Origin: Chitinophaga pinensis
GTDB lineage: Bacteria; Bacteroidota; Bacteroidia; M30B66
Length of the DNA stretch: 59,121 bases
Assembly (NCBI GenBank): GCA_945883545.1
Contig: CAMCXT010000016.1
Span: 1 to 59,121 of the forward strand
Direction of reading: 5' to 3'
Shown: positions 43,519-53,631 of the stretch, piece after piece
How positions within the stretch are numbered: the first letter of the stretch is position 1
Layout: the number at the start of each line of letters is the position of its first letter
Made by a program: the position numbers and the translations under genes
Notes under the pieces: generated by a model
The model's database searches: none
What the model saw: only the letters and a program-made list of their open reading frames with translations
What the model was told of the DNA's origin: nothing

Positions 43519-46500
43519 GTGAAATTACTACTTCACAGCGTATTACTATGTATTTTTCTGACTTCAGCAGCAACGCTGAAAAGTCAGACGACCACCTCCT
43601 GTTTTGAAGTGGAGTCAATATTGGTGGATGCTTGCGGAGCAGGATCTGACGAAGGGCTTAATGAAATGGTGCAGATCCTAACTGGACCAAATGCTTTGGA
43701 TATTGCTGACTTAGATGTTCAATGGGCTACAACAACGAATCCTTTTCAAGGATTTTGTCAAAATGGAGCAACATCAGGGATAACAGCTTCAATTAATGCT
43801 TCTATTGTTGGTTGTGGATCAGTAACTGAACCTCCCGGTGGAATAATCCCACCCAATTCAACCGTGGTTATAATCACCTCTTCTGCATTTGATCCGCTTG
43901 TGCATCCTTTTACCAATTTGAATGAAGATATTTATGTTCTTTATCAATGTGGTTCTACGAGCGGTGGTAATTTTGCCAATGCTAGTGCAAATAATCCTGG
44001 CAATCCCAGAACACTTACTATAGATTACACTGGACCTTCTGGAAATTGTAACGAATCGGTTTCTTATATTCCCAATTCTTTAGTAGGAGGAAATGGAGCC
44101 TTGGTTTCATTTGATTTTGCGGGAAATCCAACCTATTCCAACGATGGCTGTGAAGCACTTGTAGAAACCTTAGATCCAAGCTGGACGCCACCATCCGCCA
44201 TTTGCGACAATGAACCAGCCTTCGATTTATTCGATCTACTTACCGGAACACCCGGAGGAACATGGTCGGGAACAGGCGTAACGGGGAGCATTTTCACTGC
44301 CAATGGTCTAAATGGAAATATCCAAGTTACCTACACGCTCACGCCATTAGGCTGCGCAAGCCCTGTGATTGAAACGCAGACCATTACAGTAAATACAACT
44401 GGAAATGCAACATGGACAATCCCTTCGCCCATTTGCGCAGGAGCTGGACTATTCGATTTAAATACACTCATCACAGGAACAACCGGAGGAACTTGGTCGG
44501 GAACGGGTGTAACAGGCAGCAATTTTGATCCAGCAGGACTCGATGGAGATTATGCCATTACGTACAGCGCAGGAACCGGAACTTGTGGAGAAATCTTCAC
44601 ACAAAACATCACAGTTGTTGCGTCTTCCAATGCTTCGTGGACACCTCAAACACCCGTTTGCGAGGGAGACCTTGACATCGACCTTGCCACCTTATTGCTT
44701 GGAACTGCTGGTGGAACATGGTCGGGAACTGGTGTAACGGGAACATCATTCGATCCAAGTGGATTAAACGGAAACATCGCAATTACCTACACAGTTGGTT
44801 CGGGTGCTTGCCAACAAACAAGCACACAAGACATCAACGTGCTAACAATCGCTGATGCTACATGGCAGGTGCCACCGCCTGTTTGCACTGGTTCGGCAGT
44901 TATTGATCTATCGTTATTTATTACCGGAACACCTGGAGGAATTTGGTCGGGCACTGGCATGACTGATGCTAACTTCAACCCAGCAGGAATTAGCGGAGCG
45001 ATCGCAGTTACCTACTCAGTAGGAGCTGGAAATTGCGCAACAACCAGCACCCAAAATATCACCGTAAACGCGGGTCCCGATCCATCTTGGAATTTTGCAT
45101 CGCCTAATATTTGTGAAAATGCTGCGCCTATCGATTTGATGACCTTGGTTACAGGATTAACAGGAGGCACATTCACAGGAACGGGTGTAACGGCAGGCTT
45201 TTTCAATCCTTCAGGGTTGAATGGAAGCTATACAGTTACCTACGAGGTTAGTCAAAATGGCTGTTTCTCCACCCTAAGCAGAAGCATCAGTGTAGTTGCT
45301 TTACCCGATCCTTCATGGAATCCACCTGCGCCACTTTGCCAGAATGGAACTGCAATCGGCTTGGCTGGCTTGGTGACTGGAACCACCGGAGGTACATGGA
45401 CTGGAACAGGAGTTACAGGTGCATTCTTCAATCCTCTTGGTCAGAATGGAAATATCAATGTTACCTACACTGTAGGAGCAACAGGCTGTAGTGCTTCAGA
45501 AACAAATGCTATCACGGTGAATCAAAGTCCGCCGGCAGTTGTGCTTTCTGGCGATTTAACCTATTGCGCCAACGGAACTGTTCCAACATGGACGGCCGCA
45601 GGTGCATTTACAATTCGTTGGTATTCTGATGCAGGTTTATTGAATTTAGTGAGTACCGGAGCTTCATTTACTGCGCCAACAAATCCGAATCCTGTAACAT
45701 ATTATGTAGTGCAAGATGATGGCATTTGCATTAGTGCACCATCTAACATTACCCTCACGCCAATTGAGATTCCTGATGTTCCAGTTGTTGATGATACAAC
45801 CATTTGGTGTGAAGGAACAAGTATTCCAACACTTAATGCATTTGCGAACAATACCATCGTTTGGTACAACGACATCAACATCACAAATGCGGTCCATACT
45901 GGTCCGGTTTTCACTCCCAACTTGAGCGATGGTTTGGTGTTTTGGCTTAGGGCCGAAAGCAATACTTGTTTGAGCGATACTGTGAGAAGCGTTATTGTGG
46001 AGGTGCAAAATATCACTGCAGAAATTCTCGGAAACGATACATTATCGGCTTGTTTGCCTGTTTCGTTGCAGTTGATTTCGGCAGATAGCACAAACAATTT
46101 CTGGTCGACCGGCTCCTTAGACACGAGTATTTTTGTGTCGAGAGCTGGAATTTACTACCTCAACAGGACAGGCATTTGCAACTCTGCACAAGACAGTGTA
46201 TTCGTTGAAGATTTATCGTTCAATGCACTATTTGAGGTTGGAAATACCGAAGGGTTTGCGCCTTTAAATGTGCCGATGATTTATACAGGTTCAGAAGCAA
46301 GCTTTTGCAATTGGTTTATTGATGGGGTTGAAACAACTCCAAATTTCGATGGTAGTTTGTTGTTTCCATTGGATACTATTTATACCGTTTTACTAGAATG
46401 CGAAAATGAAGCGGGATGTAAATCGAAGGCCGAAAAGGAAGTGAATATCGGAAACATTCAATTGTTGCTTCCTAATACTTTTACACCTGATGGAGATGGA

Positions 46501-46731
46501 GTGAACGATGTATACAAGCCTTCCATGTATGGCATTCAGCAATTAGAAATGACCATTTTCAATCGTTGGGGCGAAGAAGTATTTAGCAAAGCAGGTTTAG
46601 AAGCAGGTTGGGATGGCTCAATGAAATCGGGCAAAATTGCCGCAGACGGAATATATGTTTGTGTTGTGAAGGCCGTCGACAAGAAATTCCTTCAGCACAA
46701 ATTGAACAGCACTATTTTATTGATTCGATAG
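43519..46731 (+). CDS. T9SS type B (gliding motility-associated C-terminal domain) surface protein with six tandem repeats
   Basis: The 1070-residue product starts with GTG (an in-frame stop precedes it directly) and a signal peptide (MKLLLHSVLLCIFLTS). An LTD-like N-terminal region follows (CFEVESILVDACGAGSDEG), then six repeats of about 75 residues (219-671), each with a Trp start, a Cys, the core GGTWSGTGVTG, FDPSGLNG and ITYTVG. Two Ig-like domains (about 672-835) precede a C-terminal segment LLLPNTFTPDGDGVNDVY...FNRWGEEVF (983-1070), which is the type B sorting domain. A near-consensus box TAACTTTA lies at 43492-43499. Probably an elongated surface adhesin or scaffold. Confidence 0.85.
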   Translation: MKLLLHSVLLCIFLTSAATLKSQTTTSCFEVESILVDACGAGSDEGLNEMVQILTGPNALDIADLDVQWATTTNPFQGFCQNGATSGITASINASIVGCGSVTEPPGGIIPPNSTVVIITSSAFDPLVHPFTNLNEDIYVLYQCGSTSGGNFANASANNPGNPRTLTIDYTGPSGNCNESVSYIPNSLVGGNGALVSFDFAGNPTYSNDGCEALVETLDPSWTPPSAICDNEPAFDLFDLLTGTPGGTWSGTGVTGSIFTANGLNGNIQVTYTLTPLGCASPVIETQTITVNTTGNATWTIPSPICAGAGLFDLNTLITGTTGGTWSGTGVTGSNFDPAGLDGDYAITYSAGTGTCGEIFTQNITVVASSNASWTPQTPVCEGDLDIDLATLLLGTAGGTWSGTGVTGTSFDPSGLNGNIAITYTVGSGACQQTSTQDINVLTIADATWQVPPPVCTGSAVIDLSLFITGTPGGIWSGTGMTDANFNPAGISGAIAVTYSVGAGNCATTSTQNITVNAGPDPSWNFASPNICENAAPIDLMTLVTGLTGGTFTGTGVTAGFFNPSGLNGSYTVTYEVSQNGCFSTLSRSISVVALPDPSWNPPAPLCQNGTAIGLAGLVTGTTGGTWTGTGVTGAFFNPLGQNGNINVTYTVGATGCSASETNAITVNQSPPAVVLSGDLTYCANGTVPTWTAAGAFTIRWYSDAGLLNLVSTGASFTAPTNPNPVTYYVVQDDGICISAPSNITLTPIEIPDVPVVDDTTIWCEGTSIPTLNAFANNTIVWYNDINITNAVHTGPVFTPNLSDGLVFWLRAESNTCLSDTVRSVIVEVQNITAEILGNDTLSACLPVSLQLISADSTNNFWSTGSLDTSIFVSRAGIYYLNRTGICNSAQDSVFVEDLSFNALFEVGNTEGFAPLNVPMIYTGSEASFCNWFIDGVETTPNFDGSLLFPLDTIYTVLLECENEAGCKSKAEKEVNIGNIQLLLPNTFTPDGDGVNDVYKPSMYGIQQLEMTIFNRWGEEVFSKAGLEAGWDGSMKSGKIAADGIYVCVVKAVDKKFLQHKLNSTILLIR
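44173..45531 (+). repeat. six in-frame tandem repeats of about 225 bases
   Basis: Each unit codes about 75 residues and contains a nearly constant stretch coding GGTWSGTGVTG. DNA conservation is strongest over that stretch, while unit edges have diverged, so the array is prone to recombination. Confidence 0.85.
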
Positions 46732-46863
46732 TCAAACAAGGCTATTTTTTATCAAAAAAAACCGGGGAATCAGACACAGTAATAACGTCTCGTTAACAAT
46801 CCCATAACACAAAGCAGACGACCTTTGCAGTAAATTTTCAAGAGTATAATTTACTGTAATATC

Positions 46864-49056
46864 ATGTTGAAAAATTTACTTTTTTCCTTGTGCTTTTTTG
46901 CTGCAATTTTTAATCAGCATGCGTTTTCTCAGGCTACTATTGCAGAGGCTCGTTTGCAACCAATTGGCACTGAGGTAACCGTTAGAGGCGTAGTAACTCA
47001 TGGAGCCGAACTTGGAGTTATACGATACATTCAAGATCCGACCGCAGGCATTGGCTTGTATTCTACCACCTTTACAACAACTCTTTCGGCTGGAGATTCG
47101 GTTGAAGTTACAGGCACACTGTTCGATTTTGCAGGTTTATTGGAACTATCTCCAATTAGTGCGCTTACGGTTATTCAGCCAGCTACTGCAATCCCTGCGT
47201 TTCAAATTGTTGGAAATGCGAGTCTAAATGAAAGTTTAGAAAGTGAACTTGTACAAATGAATGGTGTGGTTTTCGCGAGCGGTGGAAATACATTTTCTGC
47301 CAACACATCCTACAGCTTCACTCAAGGAACCGGAACAGGTTCGTTGTATGTGAGAACAAATTCTCCGTTGATTGGACAAACGATTCCTGTTGGAACAATA
47401 ACCCTAAATGGCATTTGCTCTGAATACAATGGTTTGTATCAAGTACTTGCTCGTACAATTGAAGATTTCATCATTCCTGCAGGAATCAATATTACCTCAT
47501 TGGTAAGCGTCGACGATTTTCAACAAACCACAGCAACTGTTTCTTGGGAAACGAATATCCCAGGAACAACTTCAATTCTTTACGGTAAAACACCTGCACT
47601 AGAACTTGGATTGCTTTCTGATGCCAATCCTGTAACAAATCACGTGTATACTTTTAATGGTTTAGAGCCAGGACGTTTGTATTACTTTATTGCATTTTCA
47701 TCTGCAAACGGAAATTCTTCAAGTGCACCAACAAAAGTGTTTGGTACGGTTTCGAATTCTTCAGGCGAAATGAAAGCCTGGTTCAACCACCCTGTGAACA
47801 ATCATCCTGAAGCCTATTTAAATGAAACGATCGATGATTCATTAATATACTACATCAATCAAGCAGATTCTAGCATCGATTTAACGATTTATGATTTTAT
47901 CAGTGATGGAATTGGTTCGATTTCAACTGCAATCAACAATGCTTGGAACAGAGGCGTTCGGGTGAGATTCATTTCTGATGGCAACTTGATTTCTACCAAC
48001 ACAGGTGTGAGCGAATTGCTCGCTGAAATCCCGAAAATTACAAGTCCAACAGGAGGAAACTATACCATCATGCACAATAAGTTCGTGGTGATTGATGCAG
48101 ATCACAGCGATCCGAATAAACCATTGGTATGGACTGGTAGTACCAACTGGTCGGACCGCCAAATCAATCGAGATCCAAACAATGTGATTTTGATACAAGA
48201 CCAAACTTTGGCAAGAACGTATCAGGCTGAATTTAATGAGATGTGGGGAAGTTCTGGAGCAAATCCAGACACCATTAATTCGAAATTTGGAAGTCAGAAA
48301 ACCGACAACACTCCGCACGAATTTAAGATCAATGGAAAACGAGTAGAATGCTATTTCTCTCCGAGCGACAATACCAATGCTTCATTGATCAAAACAATGA
48401 AAACGGCAGACGATACTTTATCATTTGCAACAATGCTCATCACAAGAACAGACATCCGCGAAACAATTGATACACTTGTTCAGTCGGGTGTTTTGGTGAA
48501 AGGGATTATCAATTCCGACACCACTACCCTAGTTTACGATGAATTACTATTGAGCATGGGAAATAATCTGCTTGTAAATCCAGACACCCATGTAATTATG
48601 CACCACAAATTCTTTACAGCTGATGCATTTTCTGATAGTGATCCCTTGGTTTGGACTGGTTCTCACAATTGGTCGACCAATGCAAATACAAGAAACGACG
48701 AGAATACTGTAGTAATTCATGATGCAACGATTGCTCAATTGTATCATACTGCATATTTCACGTTGGTTAATCCTATAATTGAAGATACTACTGGAATTTC
48801 GACTATTCAAGCTGGAATAAATTTCAAGCTTTTCCCTTCGCCTTTATCTTCAGATCAAACATTGTATGTAATTCCAAATTTCAATGGAAAAAACAATATC
48901 GAAATATTCGATTTAAATGGCCGAAAAATCCAACAAAATCAAGCCAATTTGATTTCCGGACAAGCTACTTCAATAGAATTGAGTAATGCTATTGTTTCAG
49001 GTATTTATTTCCTTAGAATTGGAAATGAATATTTAAAATTCACCATTGCAAATTAA
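46864..49056 (+). CDS. secreted phospholipase D-superfamily protein with OB-fold-like and FnIII domains, T9SS type A
   Basis: The 730-residue product has a signal peptide (ending NQHAFSQ), an OB-fold-like N-terminal region (TVRGVVTHGAELG...YIQDPTAGIG, about 25-200), a fibronectin type III-like domain (about 210-310) and two PLD half-sites: H404-x-K406-x4-D411 (HNKFVVID) with GSTNWS, and H580-x-K582-x4-D587 (HHKFFTAD) with GSHNWS. Both HKD motifs are intact, so the enzyme should be active on phosphodiesters, either DNA or phospholipid. A T9SS type A tail starts at about residue 653 (LFPSPLSSDQ). The LTD lipoprotein gene follows after 5 bases. Confidence 0.88.
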   Translation: MLKNLLFSLCFFAAIFNQHAFSQATIAEARLQPIGTEVTVRGVVTHGAELGVIRYIQDPTAGIGLYSTTFTTTLSAGDSVEVTGTLFDFAGLLELSPISALTVIQPATAIPAFQIVGNASLNESLESELVQMNGVVFASGGNTFSANTSYSFTQGTGTGSLYVRTNSPLIGQTIPVGTITLNGICSEYNGLYQVLARTIEDFIIPAGINITSLVSVDDFQQTTATVSWETNIPGTTSILYGKTPALELGLLSDANPVTNHVYTFNGLEPGRLYYFIAFSSANGNSSSAPTKVFGTVSNSSGEMKAWFNHPVNNHPEAYLNETIDDSLIYYINQADSSIDLTIYDFISDGIGSISTAINNAWNRGVRVRFISDGNLISTNTGVSELLAEIPKITSPTGGNYTIMHNKFVVIDADHSDPNKPLVWTGSTNWSDRQINRDPNNVILIQDQTLARTYQAEFNEMWGSSGANPDTINSKFGSQKTDNTPHEFKINGKRVECYFSPSDNTNASLIKTMKTADDTLSFATMLITRTDIRETIDTLVQSGVLVKGIINSDTTTLVYDELLLSMGNNLLVNPDTHVIMHHKFFTADAFSDSDPLVWTGSHNWSTNANTRNDENTVVIHDATIAQLYHTAYFTLVNPIIEDTTGISTIQAGINFKLFPSPLSSDQTLYVIPNFNGKNNIEIFDLNGRKIQQNQANLISGQATSIELSNAIVSGIYFLRIGNEYLKFTIAN

Positions 49057-49061
49057 TTACG

Positions 49062-49625
49062 ATGAATTTCAAAAGCTTTTCAATAACTGTTGGGACACTT
49101 GCTTTGTTTGCATTGGTTTCTTGCACAGACGACAGGATTTTTAATACTCCAGACAACACCAACAATCCTCCAATTAATGGGAATTTACCATTAAAGATTA
49201 ATGAAACAGTTGCAAAAGGCTCTTTATTAAATACCGATTTGGGTAACACTTCAGATTGGATGGAAATTTACAATTCTTCAGCATCTGCATTTACGATGCA
49301 AGCTGGGGCTTGGTTTGTTACAGATAATCCGAACGATCAGGAAAAATTCGAATTGCCACAAAGAACCATTGCAGCTGGCGATTTCTTGGTGATTTTCTGT
49401 GATGACTCGAACAGAGTAAGTCCGCAGATTCATACTAATTTCGGACTTTCATCTGCGGGTGAATCATTGTTTCTATATTACAAGAACAACGGCGAGCTTC
49501 AATTGGCAGATAGCATGAGTTTCGATCCTCAAACTTTCGATAATATGTCGAATGCCAGAAAGCCCGATGGTTCACCAAATTGGGTATATCCATCTGATCC
49601 AACACCTGGCGATAGCAACCAATGA
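49062..49625 (+). CDS. lamin-tail domain lipoprotein
   Basis: The 187-residue product has a lipobox (LFALVSC, cysteine about residue 21), an Asn/Pro linker, then a single lamin-tail domain: LKINETVAKGS, SDWMEIYNSSAS, IFCDDSNRVSPQIHTNFGLS and a C-terminal MSNARKPDGSPNWVYPSDPTPG. Lamin-tail domains in bacteria usually come with exported hydrolases; here the domain is alone on a lipid anchor, so it may tether the PLD-like enzyme or a ligand to the cell. The stop overlaps the next start (ATGA). Confidence 0.8.
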   Translation: MNFKSFSITVGTLALFALVSCTDDRIFNTPDNTNNPPINGNLPLKINETVAKGSLLNTDLGNTSDWMEIYNSSASAFTMQAGAWFVTDNPNDQEKFELPQRTIAAGDFLVIFCDDSNRVSPQIHTNFGLSSAGESLFLYYKNNGELQLADSMSFDPQTFDNMSNARKPDGSPNWVYPSDPTPGDSNQ

Positions 49626-50329
49626 AAATCATCTTATTCCTATTGCTTCCTTTGAGCATTTTCGCTCAAGAAACAATTCATCTGAAACCCATACAGAAAA
49701 TCAATTTACGGATCCCAGAACCTTCGGATATCTGTATTTCCCCTGATCAAAAAACACTCTATATCGTAAGCGATGATGGAGGATTGTTCGAATGCGATTT
49801 AGATGGAAAAGTCCTCAGAAAATACACCAACGATATTATCGATGCTGAAGGTGTTTTTTGCGACAATGATCATGTTTGGATTATTGAAGAAAGAACGCGA
49901 CTGATTAAGAAGTTTTCCAGAGCTACACTTGAATTGATTGCTTCAGTTTATCTTCCATATGAAGGAGGAAGAAATAAAAGCTTCGAATCAATTACAAAAG
50001 ATAAAAATGGAAATTGGATTCTCATTACTGAAAGAGATCCAATTTGGATGATTAAATATTCAGCCGATTTTAAAGAAATTTCAAGATTGAAAATGTCTGA
50101 AAATACTGATGTTTCAGCGGCTACGTTCCACCAAGACAAATTGTATTTATTGAGTGATGAAGCTGCAGAAATTTGGGAAACAAATGAAATTTCTGGAAAG
50201 GTATTGCAACGATACAGTATTCCTGTATTAAATCCAGAAGGTTTATCATTTGCAAACAATGGAAAAGTGTATGTGCTCAGCGACGATGGACATCAATTAA
50301 TCGTTTTTAATCTTAACGAAAGAAAGTGA
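49622..50329 (+). CDS. SdiA-regulated-type beta-propeller protein
   Basis: The 235-residue product has a signal peptide (MKIILFLLLPLSIFAQ) and a small propeller with ISPDQKTLYIVSDDGGLFECDL, DAEGVFCDNDHVWIIEERT and PEGLSFANNGKVYVLSDDG, the pattern of the SdiA-regulated family (phytase-like or esterase-like propellers). It is exported to the periplasm or outer membrane. Its function is not known; a phosphate-related role would fit the neighbouring porin. It overlaps the LTD lipoprotein by four bases and the porin by one. Confidence 0.8.
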   Translation: MKIILFLLLPLSIFAQETIHLKPIQKINLRIPEPSDICISPDQKTLYIVSDDGGLFECDLDGKVLRKYTNDIIDAEGVFCDNDHVWIIEERTRLIKKFSRATLELIASVYLPYEGGRNKSFESITKDKNGNWILITERDPIWMIKYSADFKEISRLKMSENTDVSAATFHQDKLYLLSDEAAEIWETNEISGKVLQRYSIPVLNPEGLSFANNGKVYVLSDDGHQLIVFNLNERK

Positions 50330-51495
50330 TGAAAAAATCAATTGCACTAATCGGATTCATTGGATTTTTAATTCAACTTCAACTCAATGGTCAGGTTACA
50401 ATAACTAACGGTGACAATTCATTGGAAATTTCAGGTTCAATTTCAACCTATTATAATTTCAGAAGTTTAGACAGTGGAATTGTTGAGAAGGATAAAAATC
50501 GTTTCAGCCTCCGCGATGCACAAATTCAGCTAGAAGGTAGAAAAGGGAAAAATTGGGAATATGAACTTCAATTCGACCTTGCAGACCTAGCCCAAAGCTC
50601 AGTAGATCCTGAAAATCCTGGGTTGATGGATGCATATATTAAATACAAAGGCTTCCGCTTTTTCCAAATTCGAATGGGATATGGCAAAATAGAATGGTCG
50701 CGCAGTTCACTTACACCTTTCGTTTATTCTGCCTATTGGCAAAGAGCCGAATTCCTCCGTGGAAACTTCTGCAGCCGCAGAGATGTTGGTGTTGATTTAT
50801 CAAAATCCTTTTGGAAACAAAGAGCACAACTCAACCTCGGTATTTATACAGGATTGGGTGAGCAAAGTTTAGGTGGCGATAACGATGCCAGTGGTGCCTT
50901 AGAATACACCGGACGATTTACTCTGGGTTGGCCAACACAATACAGATACCGTGAAATCGACGACCGAAAAGTGAAGAAACCAATGTTCGGCCTTGGAGTG
51001 CAGGCGCGTTACACCGAACGAAATTTACCTGATGGAGAGTTCTTCCCTGCTGGAGCAGCTGGAGAATATGGGATCAAAGTAATTAATGGGAAGAAACTTG
51101 GATACGGCTTCGATGCGGCGTTCCAATGGAGAGGATTTTCTGCACAATTCGAAATCCAACAATTCAAAATCACTCCGCGGGATACCAATTCTAGTTTCTT
51201 CTACGGATATTCTGTTGAACAAACAGGAGGGCATTTTTATGCTGGTGGATGGACCAGTCAAATCAACTATTCGCTTAAAAAGCTGAATTTAATTGTTTCG
51301 GCTCGATATGAGGATTACAATATTAACGACCTTTTGGTTGGTAACAATGAACGCTTTTCGGCCGCTATGGCCTATCAATTCGATGATTTCAGATCGATGA
51401 TTAAAGCCCAATTTATTCACATCATTCAAGAAGAAAACATAGACACCCCCGATTGGAAACAGCAATTCCGAATTGGTTGGCAATATCAGTTTTAA
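50329..51495 (+). CDS. OprP/OprO-type (phosphate-selective) outer-membrane porin
   Basis: The 388-residue product from the ATG at 50329 (overlapping the previous stop by one base; a GTG at 50326 is also in frame) has a signal peptide (ending LQLNGQ) and beta-barrel strands: SGSISTYYNFRSLDSG, FSLRDAQIQLEGRKGKNWEYE, YIKYKGFRFFQIRMGYGK and WQRAEFLRGNFCSRRDVGVD. These fit the OprP/OprO family; phosphate selectivity is a family property and not proven here. The C-terminal FRIGWQYQF is a typical barrel end. It is the fourth gene of the PLD-LTD-propeller-porin unit. Confidence 0.85.
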   Translation: MKKSIALIGFIGFLIQLQLNGQVTITNGDNSLEISGSISTYYNFRSLDSGIVEKDKNRFSLRDAQIQLEGRKGKNWEYELQFDLADLAQSSVDPENPGLMDAYIKYKGFRFFQIRMGYGKIEWSRSSLTPFVYSAYWQRAEFLRGNFCSRRDVGVDLSKSFWKQRAQLNLGIYTGLGEQSLGGDNDASGALEYTGRFTLGWPTQYRYREIDDRKVKKPMFGLGVQARYTERNLPDGEFFPAGAAGEYGIKVINGKKLGYGFDAAFQWRGFSAQFEIQQFKITPRDTNSSFFYGYSVEQTGGHFYAGGWTSQINYSLKKLNLIVSARYEDYNINDLLVGNNERFSAAMAYQFDDFRSMIKAQFIHIIQEENIDTPDWKQQFRIGWQYQF

Positions 51496-51507
51496 CAACA
51501 CATCAAC

Positions 51508-53619
51508 ATGAAAAAACTTCTACTTAACCTGATTCTCGTTCACTTTGCTGCGGCACTTTTCGCTCAAGGCTCAGGAAGCATTGCCTTTTTAGGTTTTCAA
51601 ACCAATGCACCAGATGGTTTTGCATTTGTGAATTTGCAAGTACTTGCACCCAATACTGTAATCAATTTCACCGACAATGGCTGGGATGGAAGCGCATTGT
51701 TTGCCAACGAAAATACACTCACGTGGACAAGCCCAGCTACCAACCTTCCTGCAGGATCGGTGATGTACATTTACAATAGTCTTGCGGATGAAGGTATTCT
51801 CGACGGACCAGGAACTGTTTCAGGTGCATTGCCAAATATATCTGCATCTGGCGATCAGTTGCTAGCCTACACTGGAAGTTCTGCTGCACCAACTTTTGTG
51901 GCAGCTATATCAAACACGAATTTCCTTGCCGTTTGCAATGCTGCTGGAGCTCCAGTGAATAACTCAACTTGCTTGCCTTCAACGCTCGAAATTGGACAAA
52001 CCGCACAAAATCCGATCAACAATGATGTTCCAACCACCAATATGTTTTTCAATATTGGATCATTCACCGGAACGCCTGATGAACTCATTGCTGCCCTGAT
52101 GAACAACAGCAACTGGACCAGCTCGAACGATATCAATGTTGCAGGTGCCGGACAATGGCCAGGTTGGAATTTCAATGTAAATCCTCCTGCACCAGCTTCT
52201 GTATCGATTGTTTCTGGAAATCTAGATATTCTGGAAGGTGCAGCAGCTAGCACGATAACGATCAACCTGAGTGCGCCTGCATTTGGTACGCAGACTCTTT
52301 CTGTGAACATTTCAGGCAATATCACATCAGCCGATGTAGAAACAAATCCAGCTGGATCATCCAATGCAATTCCTATTTCAATTCCTTCAGGCGCTACATC
52401 TGTCACATTCACATTGTCGGCTCTTGCAGATGGAATTACAGAAGGATCTGAAACAGGAACCTTGACGTTATCCAATCTATCTTCAGGATTGGTGGTTGGT
52501 TCACCTTCAAATATTTCTGTTGAAATCAATGAGCCTAGTGATGTATCGATTGTTACGTTTCAAGATGCAGTAATTCAATTAAATGAAACAGACGGTGCAA
52601 GTTCCTTCAATCTTTTGTTTGAGCCTGCAACCAATTCGGAGCAGTCTGTTACTTTTTCTCTTTCATATAGTGCTAACCTAACCAACACCGATTTTGTGTT
52701 GTACCCTGAGCAAACGCAGACTTTCACTGTTACAATTCCTGCAGGAGTTTCGGATTTTAGTTTTGATTTTCTTTCTGCAGAAGACAACCTTGTGGAAGCA
52801 GACGAAACTTTAACGATTAGCATTATCAGCACTAGTTCAGCATTAATTATTGGCACACAACAATCAGTTGAAGTAACGATTTTAGAGAACGATCAGGAAT
52901 TACTTCCGCAGCAATTATTTATCAACGAGGTGCAAGCATCAAATGTGAACGATGTTCAAGTTTTCAGTGGAATTCACAGCGATTGGATTGAAATCTACAA
53001 TGCGTCGAACCAAGCGGTTGATTTGGCTGGATTGTATTTAAGCGATGATGAAAATGATCCTTACAAATTTCAGTTCCCTGTAGGGTTTTCTGAAACCATC
53101 GTTCCCGCCAACGGATTTATTTTGGCTTGGGCCGATGATTCAACCGAAGCTGGTCCAATGCACTTGAATTTTAAAATAAGCAGTTCGGGCGAGAAAATTG
53201 GAATCTATGGCATGGCGAATCAAGCAGTTATCTTAGATACTATTACAGTTCCAGCCCTTCTTGATGATGAGTCGTTTGGTTTGTTAACTGATGGAGGAGA
53301 TGCTAGAGTATTGTTCCTTGCGAGCACCACAACCCCTGGATTATCGAATCTTCAATCTGGTATTTTAGAAACCTCTGCATCATCTGGAATTTTATTGTTT
53401 CCAGTACCCGCTTCTGAGTCTTTAACTTGTGTGAACAACCAAAATTCTAGCTGCGAGATTGAGATCTTTTCGGTAAGTGGTGTAAAAATTTCTGGCCTTA
53501 ACCTTCAAGGCAACCAAACCTCAACAGTTAACACTTCGATCTTGTCTTCGGGTGTGTATTTTTTAGTATCAAGATCAGAAAGTTCAATTGTTAGAACTCC
53601 ATTCGTAGTTCAGCATTAA
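51508..53619 (+). CDS. T9SS-secreted surface protein, third paralogue with LTD
   Basis: The 703-residue product starts 12 bases after the porin and has the paralogue layout: signal peptide (ending ALFAQ), unassigned domain with GSIAFLGFQTNAPDGFAFV, FTDNGW and GPGTVSGAL...GDQLLAYT (about 19-220), two Calx-beta-like domains (about 230, 345 onward, including DILEGAAAS), a lamin-tail domain (about 470-615, LFINEVQASN, SDWIEIYNASNQAVDLAG) and a T9SS type A tail (about 628-703, ILLFPVPASE). Its position in the PLD-LTD-propeller-porin unit links the paralogue family to that function. A strong hairpin follows at 53632. Confidence 0.85.
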   Translation: MKKLLLNLILVHFAAALFAQGSGSIAFLGFQTNAPDGFAFVNLQVLAPNTVINFTDNGWDGSALFANENTLTWTSPATNLPAGSVMYIYNSLADEGILDGPGTVSGALPNISASGDQLLAYTGSSAAPTFVAAISNTNFLAVCNAAGAPVNNSTCLPSTLEIGQTAQNPINNDVPTTNMFFNIGSFTGTPDELIAALMNNSNWTSSNDINVAGAGQWPGWNFNVNPPAPASVSIVSGNLDILEGAAASTITINLSAPAFGTQTLSVNISGNITSADVETNPAGSSNAIPISIPSGATSVTFTLSALADGITEGSETGTLTLSNLSSGLVVGSPSNISVEINEPSDVSIVTFQDAVIQLNETDGASSFNLLFEPATNSEQSVTFSLSYSANLTNTDFVLYPEQTQTFTVTIPAGVSDFSFDFLSAEDNLVEADETLTISIISTSSALIIGTQQSVEVTILENDQELLPQQLFINEVQASNVNDVQVFSGIHSDWIEIYNASNQAVDLAGLYLSDDENDPYKFQFPVGFSETIVPANGFILAWADDSTEAGPMHLNFKISSSGEKIGIYGMANQAVILDTITVPALLDDESFGLLTDGGDARVLFLASTTTPGLSNLQSGILETSASSGILLFPVPASESLTCVNNQNSSCEIEIFSVSGVKISGLNLQGNQTSTVNTSILSSGVYFLVSRSESSIVRTPFVVQH

Positions 53620-53631
53620 TCAATTATAAAG

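Noticed and set aside
44173-45531. Regularly spaced repeats resembling a CRISPR array
   Set aside because: The units are about 225 bases, in frame, and code one protein with a sorting domain. There are no 25-40-base repeats with unique spacers.
51867-52529. 220-residue leftward open frame inside the third LTD surface gene
   Set aside because: Low-complexity shadow of a Thr/Ser/Ala-rich coding region; the plus strand has a signal peptide, domains and a T9SS tail in one frame.
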